Positions 1 to 6,640 of a stretch of 19,560 bases of DNA are shown here, one piece after another. Each line of letters opens with the position of its first letter. Positions within the stretch are counted from its first letter, which is position 1. The translations under genes and the position numbers were made by a program. The notes under the pieces were generated by a model that did no database searches, was not told the origin of the DNA, and was given only the letters and a program-made list of their open reading frames with translations. The DNA is from Methylobacter sp. GTDB taxonomy: Bacteria; Pseudomonadota; Gammaproteobacteria; Methylococcales; Methylomonadaceae. The stretch is taken from positions 1-19,560 of the forward strand of contig NZ_JALOCF010000065.1 of the NCBI RefSeq assembly GCF_023227905.1, given 5' to 3'.

Positions 1-290
1 AGAGTTATAGGCTTGCTGAACTTATACAGAGATATTTATGGCATATTCGCCAGCATGGAAGTTACCAATTAGATATTGACTTGATTCGTAAACAAACAGG
101 AACAGAAAAACTCTATATGGAGTATAAAGAACTTAATCGTTGGGTAATTCAACCAGCATTAAAAGATTTAGAAAAACATATAGGGGTTAAACTTGACGCA
201 ATTAAGAAGCGGGGTGTGGATTATGTAACATTTATTCCGGCAAAAAATAAGATTAATGCTATTCCAACAAATATACCGGAGATATTTTAG
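1..290 (+). CDS. Replication initiator, Rep_3/RepB-like (C-terminal part, 5' partial)
   Basis: The reading frame is open to the left edge of the window (first full codon at 3), so the N-terminus lies outside. About 95 residues are visible. The segment reads like the second winged-helix domain of Rep_3-type plasmid initiators: a helix starting SYRLAELIQRYL, then LDIDLIRKQTGTEKLY, then a recognition-helix-like YKELNRWVIQPALKDLEKH, and a closing strand DYVTFIP. In that family the domain binds iterons at the origin and recruits host replication proteins. The TTG at 81 is not needed as a start, because conserved sequence lies upstream of it. The TAG stop at 288-290 overlaps the next gene's GTG by one base. 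The family call comes from remembered sequence patterns, not a search. It could also be another winged-helix DNA-binding protein. Confidence 0.62.
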   Translation, partial: SYRLAELIQRYLWHIRQHGSYQLDIDLIRKQTGTEKLYMEYKELNRWVIQPALKDLEKHIGVKLDAIKKRGVDYVTFIPAKNKINAIPTNIPEIF

Positions 291-1018
291 TGCTTGATCC
301 TTTAAAATACCTAGTGACACAGGAAGATATATCTGAAAGAGACTTATCTTTTAGTGTTAAAGTATTACAAATTAATTATGTTAAAAATACTTTCAGTAAT
401 AGCCCTGAAGGACAAGTAAATAAGAAATTTAAACTATGGGTTAGAGAGAATAAAACAAGACTATTAACTCTTTCTTTAGAAGAACTTAATAAGGTTATTT
501 ATGATAAAGTATTAGAATTACAGGTGCTATATCCTGGGGCTTTTCCTGAAGGTATGGGTTGGTGGAGCAAACAACAATTAGTTAAATTATATTATTCTAA
601 CAAACTCTCTATAGAGAATTACACTATTGAAGATCAAATAAGGGAAAAAGAAATAGAGTATAAAAGAAAAGCTGACATTGCAATAGAGATTGAGAGAAAG
701 AAAAGAGAAACTATCCTGAGACTAGAAGCTGAAGAGTTAGAAAAAAAGTTAATTGCCGAGCAAAGAGAATTAACAAGAATACCTTTAGAAATTGGTATGA
801 TTTTTAAGTCTAAACATGACATAGCAGAAGGATTAAACGGATTAGACTTAGGTAAAAGGGCAAAACATACTTATATAGTTGATTTTGCAGTTATAGAATA
901 TGTTAAAGCACAAAAAGGTAAGTTTTGGGTAGTTAGAGGAATAATTAAGCCTGGGGTTAGGATTTATCCTGATCTTTTACAGAAAGAAGTAATTTTATTA
1001 AAAAAGGAGGTAGAATAG
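290..1018 (+). CDS. Hypothetical protein with central coiled coil, translationally coupled to the Rep-like gene
   Basis: I do not recognise this 242-residue protein. It starts with GTG in a TAGTG overlap with the upstream stop, with a GGAG-like ribosome site about 10 nt before. Residues 1-110 look globular and include an aromatic patch, MGWWSKQQLVKLYY (about 89-102). Residues 112-163 are strongly charged (Lys, Arg, Glu) and almost certainly helical, probably a coiled coil. Residues 165-242 form a second small domain rich in beta-type segments. There is no signal peptide or membrane segment. Its tight coupling to the initiator-like gene suggests a role in replication or DNA metabolism, but that is inference from position only. 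Confidence 0.75.
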   Translation: MLDPLKYLVTQEDISERDLSFSVKVLQINYVKNTFSNSPEGQVNKKFKLWVRENKTRLLTLSLEELNKVIYDKVLELQVLYPGAFPEGMGWWSKQQLVKLYYSNKLSIENYTIEDQIREKEIEYKRKADIAIEIERKKRETILRLEAEELEKKLIAEQRELTRIPLEIGMIFKSKHDIAEGLNGLDLGKRAKHTYIVDFAVIEYVKAQKGKFWVVRGIIKPGVRIYPDLLQKEVILLKKEVE

Positions 1019-1209
1019 TGTCTTTACAAGACAAATTAGATAAACTTTCCCGTTGTATGATTCACGGAAAACTTAAAGAACACCCAGACATTCTTCAAGC
1101 ATTAAAAGATTATGGTTTCTATTTTGAAGGTGATGAAGATAGAAATGTTTTATGCTTTGTTGGGGACGGGAGGATTATTTTAAATAAATTGGAGGAAGAG
1201 GATGATTAA
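1018..1209 (+). CDS. Small hypothetical protein
   Basis: A 63-residue acidic protein with no family that I recognise. The start is GTG overlapping the upstream TAG by one base. It is preceded by a near-perfect Shine-Dalgarno, AAAAAGGAGG at 1001-1010, seven bases before the start, which makes it one of the best ribosome sites in this block. The N-terminal half looks helical (LQDKLDKLSR, HPDILQALKDYG). The C-terminal half looks like a beta hairpin (FYFEGDEDRNVLCFVGDGRI) ending in a run of acidic residues. The last 8 bases overlap the next gene. Confidence 0.7.
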   Translation: MSLQDKLDKLSRCMIHGKLKEHPDILQALKDYGFYFEGDEDRNVLCFVGDGRIILNKLEEEDD

Positions 1210-1423
1210 TCTTAATATTGCCAAAAACAGGGGTCTTGATCTTGCTTTATATAAGCATCTTAGTGAAGTTAAAGAAGCCTCACGATATGAGTTAAGGCAG
1301 AAATTTAATACAGCCTCACCAGCTTTAGTTTCTTATTCTATTAGCAGCCTTAAACATAAAGGTTATATTGAAGAAGAAAACGGAGTTATTAGATTTACAC
1401 ATATTAAAGAGGAAGCGGCATGA
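1202..1423 (+). CDS. Small winged-helix DNA-binding protein (putative regulator)
   Basis: The 73-residue protein has the layout of a minimal winged helix-turn-helix. A first helix (GLDLALYKHLSEV) is followed by a turn and second helix (ASRYELRQKFN). A recognition helix comes next (SPALVSYSISSLKHKGYI), then a short hairpin wing (IEEENGVIRFTHI). This resembles small phage and bacterial regulators or DNA-adaptor domains rather than an enzyme. ATG at 1202 overlaps the preceding gene by 8 bases, with a GGAGGAAGAGG ribosome site just before it. The stop overlaps the next ATG in an ATGA. Target DNA is unknown, and no dedicated operator is visible next to the gene. Confidence 0.65.
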   Translation: MINLNIAKNRGLDLALYKHLSEVKEASRYELRQKFNTASPALVSYSISSLKHKGYIEEENGVIRFTHIKEEAA

Positions 1424-1584
1424 AAGCAAGTGAATTAGCTTATAAGTTACTTGAATTCTGTGAAACAGAAGGAGATTTAGATATAAAATACCATGATTGG
1501 GAGGATAAAGAAGACCTGGATATTGATCACATTCAATTAGAGGAAAAAGATAATGCTACATTACGGTATTTAGTTATAGTATGA
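1420..1584 (+). CDS. Small acidic hypothetical protein (54 aa)
   Basis: A short gene linked at both ends by ATGA junctions: its ATG at 1420 overlaps the stop of the winged-helix gene, and its TGA (1582-1584) overlaps the ATG of the dihydrofolate reductase gene at 1581. The product starts MKASELAYKLLEFCE and is strongly acidic in the middle (DWEDKEDLDIDH). It ends with a beta-like strand, TLRYLVIV. The general shape (helix, acidic linker, strand) recalls small phage proteins with no assigned function. Support comes from perfect end-to-end coupling and the absence of any other gene in this stretch. Confidence 0.65.
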   Translation: MKASELAYKLLEFCETEGDLDIKYHDWEDKEDLDIDHIQLEEKDNATLRYLVIV

Positions 1585-2111
1585 TTAAAATTATCGCAGC
1601 AATTACAGATGATGGGCTTTTTGGTCAATCAAATGGTATTCTCCCTTGGAAATGTAAAGAGGATTTAAATTTCTTTTACTCCCAAATAGAAGGTAAAACT
1701 TGTATTTTAGGTAACAGTACATATAAAACTCTACCAAGGTTAGTTAAAAGTCTAGTAAGTGAACTTATTGTTATAGGTAATTCTATTAAAGTAGAGGATT
1801 GGAAGAGTTATCTAACCTACCTTGAAGAAATGGAAGATGAGATAGTTATTCTTGGAGGTAAAAGCATTATTAAGCAATGTTTACCTTATTCAGACCAGTT
1901 AATTTTATCAAAAATCCATAAAAGATCATTAAAACCCTTACTTAATCCACTTGATTTTATTTACTTTCCAGAACTTGCATTAGCTTCAAAGGTTCTACCA
2001 GTAAATAGTGTACTTAGTGCATCAGAAAACCACGTAACTTCTTTATATAATTTGAGGAAATATTATGAAAACGTTAGACATGTTGTGGAAAATCCTGTAC
2101 AGGATAGGTAA
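1581..2111 (+). CDS. folA: Dihydrofolate reductase
   Basis: The 176-residue protein matches type I dihydrofolate reductase, which reduces dihydrofolate to tetrahydrofolate with NADPH in the cytoplasm. Visible signatures are the N-terminal strand MIKIIAAITDDGLFG and the substrate loop LPWKCKEDLNFF (residues 21-32). D28 sits at the place of the catalytic acid of Escherichia coli DHFR (D27). Also present are the cofactor segment ILGNSTYKTLP (42-52) and the glycine pair IVILGGKSI (88-96). The length is normal for the family, perhaps with a C-terminal extension. The last 15 codons also encode the start of a membrane microprotein in another frame. With thyA about 620 bases downstream it completes the thymidylate cycle, which a phage would use to raise dTTP supply. 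Confidence 0.93.
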   Translation: MIKIIAAITDDGLFGQSNGILPWKCKEDLNFFYSQIEGKTCILGNSTYKTLPRLVKSLVSELIVIGNSIKVEDWKSYLTYLEEMEDEIVILGGKSIIKQCLPYSDQLILSKIHKRSLKPLLNPLDFIYFPELALASKVLPVNSVLSASENHVTSLYNLRKYYENVRHVVENPVQDR

Positions 2112-2205
2112 TAGTAATACATTTTTCATTTTATGTATTCTGTTGGTTGTTTTGTTCTTTTTTAATTGGCTTATTCAGCCGGTTGTTGAGCATAGGTGGT
2201 ATTAG
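2065..2205 (+). CDS. Single-pass membrane microprotein (46 aa)
   Basis: This gene starts inside the end of the DHFR gene in the +1 frame, overlapping it by 47 bases. The start ATG has a good ribosome site, GAGG at 2054-2057. The product is MKTLDMLWKILYRIGNS, then a long hydrophobic stretch (about residues 19-39, rich in Phe, Leu, Ile and Val), then a short polar tail ending HRWY. This fits a bitopic inner-membrane peptide with a short basic N-terminal helix. Its TAG is two bases before the next gene's ATG. Function is unknown. Spanin, holin-regulator or superinfection-exclusion roles are possible for such peptides, but nothing here favours one. Confidence 0.6.
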   Translation: MKTLDMLWKILYRIGNSNTFFILCILLVVLFFFNWLIQPVVEHRWY

Positions 2206-2206
2206 T

Positions 2207-2401
2207 ATGGCCAATGGAAAAATAGAATGTACTTTGAAATTAGGGGATATTTTATTAAATAATTTAGTAGAGGAGAATCAAAAGTTAAAAGAAAGAATTA
2301 AAGGTATAGAGGAATCTTTGCAGGAAATGATTTACATCACTGATAGAGACCATGATGTTTGGATTAAAGCTAAAAAATTATTAGGAGAAAATAATGATTG
2401 A
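2207..2401 (+). CDS. Small coiled-coil hypothetical protein (64 aa)
   Basis: The frame is open further upstream from a TTG at 2147. I prefer the ATG at 2207: it directly follows the stop of the microprotein gene and has an AGGTGG-like ribosome site. The extra upstream residues would just be the out-of-frame reading of that gene. The product starts MANGKIECTLKLGDILLNN, has a heptad-like charged helix (VEENQKLKERIKGIEESLQ, about residues 22-40) and ends with a short helix. The last 8 bases overlap the next gene. No function recognised. Confidence 0.65.
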   Translation: MANGKIECTLKLGDILLNNLVEENQKLKERIKGIEESLQEMIYITDRDHDVWIKAKKLLGENND

Positions 2402-2732
2402 AGAACTAAAATCAGATACACTATTAAACATGTCAAAAGAATGGTATGAATTATTTAAAGCTGCTGGCTGTTTACCTACTTGTCATTGTTGTGGTTCACC
2501 TATACCGATAGGTAATGACTTTAAACTATCTAGTGTAACTAAAGAACAAGCAAACTCTAATGCTTTTAAAACAACTGAACCGCATGATGTTATGTACTGC
2601 GCAAAAACTTCATGTAATCCAGATGCACAGATAGGGAGAATGCATGAACGACAGTTAGAGAGAAATAGAATCTTTAGGGGCGGTAGGAGCGGTTGTTCTA
2701 TTATTAACGGCAAAATAGTAGCAGGATTATAA
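2394..2732 (+). CDS. Cysteine-rich, possibly zinc-binding hypothetical protein
   Basis: The 112-residue protein has a CLPTCHCCGSPIP cluster near residues 26-38 and later Cys residues in YCAKTSCNP (about 68-76) and at GCSI. Paired CxxC-like motifs some 40 residues apart suggest a structural zinc site, although the spacing is not that of a standard ribbon. The C-terminus is basic (RQLERNRIFRGGRSG). ATG at 2394 has an AGGAG ribosome site ending about 7 bases before it, and the gene overlaps the previous one by 8 bases. It sits between DHFR and ThyA, so it is probably co-expressed with them. I cannot assign a function. Confidence 0.65.
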   Translation: MIEELKSDTLLNMSKEWYELFKAAGCLPTCHCCGSPIPIGNDFKLSSVTKEQANSNAFKTTEPHDVMYCAKTSCNPDAQIGRMHERQLERNRIFRGGRSGCSIINGKIVAGL

Positions 2733-2733
2733 C

Positions 2734-3585
2734 ATGAAACAATATTTGGACTTACTTAATAAAGTATTAACAGAAGGAGAAATCCGTACAGACCGCACAG
2801 GTACAGGAACAATAGGTCTTTTTGGTGATGCAAATATGGCCTTTGACTTGTCAGAAGGTTTCCCTTTAATCACAACAAAGAAACTTCATTTCCCAAGCAT
2901 AGCTCACGAGTTAATCTTTTTCTTGTCTGGAAAAACAAACATCCAGTATCTTAAAGATAATAAAGTAACTATTTGGGATGAATTTGCTGATGAAAATGGT
3001 GAAATTGGTAGAATGTATGGGACACAGTGGAGGGAGTGGCGAGAAAGACCAATAAAAGTTAATCTTGTCGCAGAAGAGGGTAAAATTCCAAATGTTGAAC
3101 TGAGTTTTAATTACATAGATCAAATTGCAGAGCTTATAAAAGGTTTAAAAGAAAACCCTTTCTCTCGTCGTCACATTCTATCCGCTTGGAACGTAGGAGA
3201 ACTTCATTTAATGAAACTTCCTCCTTGTCATGCTTTTGTGCAATTCTATGTTTCAAATGACAGAAAACTTTCGTGTAAACTTACTCAAAGAAGCGGAGAT
3301 TCTTTCCTTGGGATTCCCTATAATATTGCTTCTTATGCTCTTTTAACACATTTACTTGCTCAACAAACAGATTTAGAAGTAGGGAAGTTATATTGGTCTG
3401 GAGGGGATACCCATATTTACCTTAACCATATTGAGCAAGTAAAAGAACAATTAAGTAGGGAACCAAAAACCCTTCCAACTATAACTATAGAAAAGCAACC
3501 AAGCATTGATGATTATAAATTTGAGCACTTTAAATTAAATAATTATAATGCTTGGCCGCATATTAAGGGAGAGGTATCTGTTTAA
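2734..3585 (+). CDS. thyA: Thymidylate synthase
   Basis: A 283-residue classical thymidylate synthase. It converts dUMP and methylene-tetrahydrofolate to dTMP and dihydrofolate in the cytoplasm. Nearly every signature is visible. The dUMP-binding loop is RTDRTGTGTIGLFG (18-31), the paired arginines are SRRHI (R145, R146), and the nucleophile Cys165 lies in LPPCHAFVQFYV. The block QRSGDSFLGIPYNIASYALL covers residues 185-204, and D225, H227 and Y229 lie in GGDTHIYL. It is about 20 residues longer than the E. coli enzyme, mostly in the loop at about 100-125. It ends in KGEVSV, in line with the mobile C-terminal segment of the family. It starts two bases after the preceding stop and ends 3 bp from a convergent gene. 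Confidence 0.97.
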   Translation: MKQYLDLLNKVLTEGEIRTDRTGTGTIGLFGDANMAFDLSEGFPLITTKKLHFPSIAHELIFFLSGKTNIQYLKDNKVTIWDEFADENGEIGRMYGTQWREWRERPIKVNLVAEEGKIPNVELSFNYIDQIAELIKGLKENPFSRRHILSAWNVGELHLMKLPPCHAFVQFYVSNDRKLSCKLTQRSGDSFLGIPYNIASYALLTHLLAQQTDLEVGKLYWSGGDTHIYLNHIEQVKEQLSREPKTLPTITIEKQPSIDDYKFEHFKLNNYNAWPHIKGEVSV

Positions 3586-3588
3586 TTA

Positions 3589-5538
3589 TTATAAAATCTC
3601 ATAACCAACAGCAGAGGTATCAGCAGCATTACTTGACGAGATAGTGATTGATGTACCAGCAACTCGTGCTGATTCTGCAACATCACCAACAGTTCCGGCA
3701 CTGTTACGACGAAAAACCTTTACTTTTGAGGTTTGTCTGATTCTAGTATCAGAAACAGTAACGGTGCCGGCAACTAATGTTGCCACTTCGCTATCATCTT
3801 GAATTAACTGTAATCCCTGCTGCATAATCTCAACTTCAATTACTGCGTCAGTCGGTGTTGCCGATGTTAAAAACATAGAAATGTACGAACCTAGAGCAGT
3901 AATATAATTAGCCCCATGCCCAACACAACGAATAATAGGTGATGTTAATGTTAATTCTATCCCATCTGCTGGAGATAGCGCGTTATAACCTGATTGGCCT
4001 GAAGAGAATAAAGTTAATTCAGTAGCAGCATCTTGAGTAGCCCTGTATGTCCTAGATGAGATCGAAAACCTATGAATCCACTGACCACCCTGAATAATTT
4101 TCAGCTTAACGAACATTTCAAACGCATCAGCAGCAGGAAATCCAAGCGTTGCTAAATTAATGCCTGCAGCACCATTGTTCAGTGTCAATGTTCCTGAATG
4201 CTGAGGTACACCACCTGACATAGTTGGATGCTCTACTTTTATTCTAAAACCCTGCCCTAATGCTGTATAGGTGATGGCTGAACCTGTAAATTCTCTAGTT
4301 CCTGCAGTAACCCCAGTTGGCAGGGTAGAACCGCCTACAACATCAGTTCCAGTTGCAGCAGCCGATCCGGTTAAATTCAGGTTAGCCGAAACTACTAGAT
4401 TTTCATGGAAAAAGTGTCGACCAAATCGTTGCGCTATTTTGTTAGCAGCAGCTTTGGCTGTGAGCATATTAGATTTTGCCGACGGGTGAACTTGGGTATC
4501 TACATGCTGGTAAATATATAGTGTTGATCCAGCAGCCGCCGATAGTGCGTCACCATTATTTATTGTATAAACTCCCGGTCCGCCTTGGGTCGTGCCAATA
4601 TTCGTCACATATGTTACTACGCCGGTCCCAGGGGTTAGACAAATACCATCAGCACGATCAATTACACCGTTAACTGATTCAATAGTTAAAGTTGTGCCTG
4701 ATATTGATCCTGTCGCAGTAATATATCTAGGAAATGTAGGATCAGATGAATCAGCGTATTCTGCACCAGGGTCGTACACTAAAACATTGTCACCATCATC
4801 ATAAGCATTTAATGCTGCATTAAGGACTGGAATTTTTGCACGGTTAGCTCCAGTAATATTAATTGATGCAGTTGGACGATGCTTAGCAACTAAACTTATT
4901 ACTTTCGGCCAAAGAGCTTGTGCAGTAGCTATATATGCATCTAAATTTGATAGTGATTCAGCTACTGTTAAATTATTAGCGTTATCGTAATCATTTTCAA
5001 ATAAAGAATGAAACCAAATAAAATCTGGCGAAACTCCAGCTTTCTTTAGTTTATTAAAAAATTCAGAATCAATTTCTGCCAGCATCTGACTAGAAGTTTT
5101 ACCACCATGCCCATACCATCCATGAGCATCCATCCAAGAAGTAACACCGCCCATGTAACCAAAAGCACCTGTTTCAGGGAAATCCAAGCCCCCACCCAGT
5201 AGTGCAGAAGTTAAGAATTGTTCGTTTTGGTATCTTAATGCCCCACTTAAATTGTCGATTTTATTTGCTGCCGCAATTGAATTACCAATTCCAACTGTTA
5301 TTAACCTTTTACAAGGGTTTTTAGCTTCAGCGATATAATAATTAATACCATCACATTTATATAATTTACCTATATCTTCTACCAGAATTATGCCAACTCC
5401 AAATTCATTAGCTGCTGGAAGATTACTAATAGATTTAGCTTTAGCAACAAAAGAATAATCTATATCACTATCAGAAGAATTTCCCTGAGAGTCCAACCAA
5501 TCAGATAATTCTTGTGCATTAGTAAACTGTCTGCTCAT
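3589..5538 (-). CDS. Tail spike/fiber protein with SGNH (GDSL-like) hydrolase domain
   Basis: A 649-residue, last-in-operon tail protein. Residues 1-78 look like a virion-attachment region. Residues 79-385 carry the SGNH blocks: ITVGIGNS with nucleophile candidate S87 (GNS in place of GDS), GHGGKTSS (143-150) for the oxyanion glycine, FEND with N182, and DTQVHPS with D347 and H351. Between the third and fourth blocks sits a roughly 70-residue beta module (ITATGSISGTTLTIESV to GGPGVYTIN), of a type common in phage structural proteins. Residues 590-649 match a widespread C-terminal phage tail domain (SDTRIRQTSKVKVFRR, then RVAGTSITISSSNAADTS). SGNH domains on phage tails usually deacetylate or deesterify surface polysaccharides, so a role in receptor processing is inferred. 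ATG follows the upstream TAA directly, with a GGGAG ribosome site. Confidence 0.8.
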   Translation of the reverse strand: MSRQFTNAQELSDWLDSQGNSSDSDIDYSFVAKAKSISNLPAANEFGVGIILVEDIGKLYKCDGINYYIAEAKNPCKRLITVGIGNSIAAANKIDNLSGALRYQNEQFLTSALLGGGLDFPETGAFGYMGGVTSWMDAHGWYGHGGKTSSQMLAEIDSEFFNKLKKAGVSPDFIWFHSLFENDYDNANNLTVAESLSNLDAYIATAQALWPKVISLVAKHRPTASINITGANRAKIPVLNAALNAYDDGDNVLVYDPGAEYADSSDPTFPRYITATGSISGTTLTIESVNGVIDRADGICLTPGTGVVTYVTNIGTTQGGPGVYTINNGDALSAAAGSTLYIYQHVDTQVHPSAKSNMLTAKAAANKIAQRFGRHFFHENLVVSANLNLTGSAAATGTDVVGGSTLPTGVTAGTREFTGSAITYTALGQGFRIKVEHPTMSGGVPQHSGTLTLNNGAAGINLATLGFPAADAFEMFVKLKIIQGGQWIHRFSISSRTYRATQDAATELTLFSSGQSGYNALSPADGIELTLTSPIIRCVGHGANYITALGSYISMFLTSATPTDAVIEVEIMQQGLQLIQDDSEVATLVAGTVTVSDTRIRQTSKVKVFRRNSAGTVGDVAESARVAGTSITISSSNAADTSAVGYEIL

Positions 5539-6042
5539 TTATAAATCTCCCACTATAACACTAATAGATCGTTCAAAGGTTTCAATCTTACCGTTAGCTC
5601 TAGTAATAGAAACTGTATTTGTAAGTATAAAAGAAGTTAAACTTCCCACATCTGTAACTTTAACAGAAGCTAAACCATTACTTTCAGAAGGATCAGATAA
5701 AGTTACCCCGGAAGTCGCACCAAAAACTGAAGAAGTAATACTATCCCCAGTATTCAGCATCATATTATAGGCTTTTGCTTGCCATATAATAGTCCCATCA
5801 GTAACTTTACCATTCTCTTTAGTAACCCACGTTGGTTCACTAACTCCACTTATTCCTGCATTAATACAAATATAATAATACCCATTTGCACTAGCCGGTC
5901 TAACTACATCATCCAACAAATATTCAGTGCTGTTTGATCTAGCTAGAGGTCTATAGATAAATTGGTAATACTTCTCATCACCTGGATCATGATGAAAAGG
6001 ATAATTAATTATCTTTTTGTTGGTTGATGTAATTATAGTCAT
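5539..6042 (-). CDS. Fiber-tail adaptor-like protein with embedded carbohydrate-binding-type module
   Basis: I place the start at ATG 6042 (167 residues), 4 bases after the preceding stop. The frame reads open to 6099, but the extra 19 residues would overlap the upstream gene. Both ends resemble the small adaptor that joins fibers to siphovirus tails: an N-terminal YPFHHDPGDEKYYQFIYRPLA (14-34) and a C-terminal NTGDSITSSVFGATSGVTL with TNTVSITRANGKIETFERSI (97-160). Between them, residues 36-95 hold GYYYICINAGISGVSEPTW plus KVTDGTIIWQ, a pattern of small carbohydrate-binding-like repeats in phage tail proteins. The gene lies directly upstream of the SGNH protein, fitting a role as its connector. 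The adaptor assignment rests on remembered family pattern. Confidence 0.65.
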   Translation of the reverse strand: MTIITSTNKKIINYPFHHDPGDEKYYQFIYRPLARSNSTEYLLDDVVRPASANGYYYICINAGISGVSEPTWVTKENGKVTDGTIIWQAKAYNMMLNTGDSITSSVFGATSGVTLSDPSESNGLASVKVTDVGSLTSFILTNTVSITRANGKIETFERSISVIVGDL

Positions 6043-6046
6043 AAGT

Positions 6047-6409
6047 TTATGCTGGAGCAGATATTTCTTTTTTCCAAGCGGGTATAGTAACAGTACCACC
6101 AGAAGTTAATGCTTGGGAAGTGCAAGTAGTAACAATGTAGTCTGTACCATCGTCAATAGCTACATGAGTCGCTGTTCCAGATGCAGTAATACTCACATTT
6201 GTCTTTTGTGCAACAGTAGATTTTCTTCCAGAAGTATCACCAGCAGCTAGAGTAAAATCACCACCAGCTAAAGAAGTAGAAGCAAGTTTATAGGTAGTTG
6301 TAATATCTGTAATACTTCCAGGTTGTGCAGAAAGAACAGTAATTCTTGTGCAAGTACCCATTTTAGTTAAACCACCATCGGTCATAGCGGAAGTTTCAAT
6401 CTTTGCCAT
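6047..6409 (-). CDS. Conserved phage structural protein of tail-fiber cluster (120 aa)
   Basis: The protein has a beta-rich sequence with the conserved pattern seen in a phage family usually found beside fiber and adaptor genes. Its features are KMGTCTRITVLSAQPGSIT (about 16-34), GGDFTLAAGDTSGRKSTVA (about 49-67), ITASGTATHVAIDD, and a terminal SGGTVTIPAWKKEI. Such proteins are thought to be small virion components, but their exact place is not established as far as I know. The start has a good TAGGAG ribosome site, and the stop is 4 bases before the adaptor gene. There is no signal peptide or membrane segment. Confidence 0.65.
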   Translation of the reverse strand: MAKIETSAMTDGGLTKMGTCTRITVLSAQPGSITDITTTYKLASTSLAGGDFTLAAGDTSGRKSTVAQKTNVSITASGTATHVAIDDGTDYIVTTCTSQALTSGGTVTIPAWKKEISAPA

Positions 6410-6410
6410 G

Positions 6411-6632
6411 TTATACTCCTACTTCTGGAAGATTAATATCATTAATAATTGATTTTGGGAAAAGAACAATATCTGTAAGACTTGGATTGCCTGTAGGATA
6501 AATTTCTGCTGAATCTTTTGCCCATCCAGCATCGCACCAAAACTTACAAGTAGCTTCATCAAGAATAACTACTTCTTCAGGGTAGTATGTATCTACTCCA
6601 TGTTTAAATTCTTTCAGTATTTCTACTTTCAT
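6411..6632 (-). CDS. Small conserved phage protein (73 aa)
   Basis: The product is MKVEILKEFKHGVDTYYPEE, then VVILDEATCKFWCDAGWAKD, followed by a proline-containing tail. Small proteins of this form (a beta strand, a Tyr-rich turn, then a helix ending GWAKD) are common in phage structural operons, where they are usually unnamed. The start has an AGAGG ribosome site, and the stop is one base from the next gene's ATG. The position between the repeat protein and the 120-residue protein suggests a virion or assembly role. This is inference. Confidence 0.6.
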   Translation of the reverse strand: MKVEILKEFKHGVDTYYPEEVVILDEATCKFWCDAGWAKDSAEIYPTGNPSLTDIVLFPKSIINDINLPEVGV

Positions 6633-6640
6633 ATATACCT

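Noticed and set aside
81..290. TTG at 81 as the start of the first gene
   Set aside because: The frame is open to the left edge, and sequence upstream of the TTG fits the same domain, so the gene is truncated by the window.
2147..2206. N-terminal extension of the 64-residue coiled-coil gene from a TTG
   Set aside because: It overlaps the microprotein gene 2065-2205 in another frame, and ATG 2207 has a suitable ribosome site. The hydrophobic extension is an out-of-frame reading of the T-rich region.
3571..3622. Repeated AGAGGTATC at the convergent junction as a duplication or att site
   Set aside because: The shared stretch is only 9 bases, in two unrelated coding contexts, and is compatible with chance in AT-rich DNA.
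4271..4804. Plus-strand open frames opposite the SGNH tail gene
   Set aside because: They are low-complexity antisense frames of a well-supported gene, with no ribosome sites or family similarity.
6043..6099. Start at 6099 for the adaptor gene
   Set aside because: It would overlap the preceding gene. ATG 6042 follows that gene's stop and begins where family similarity begins.
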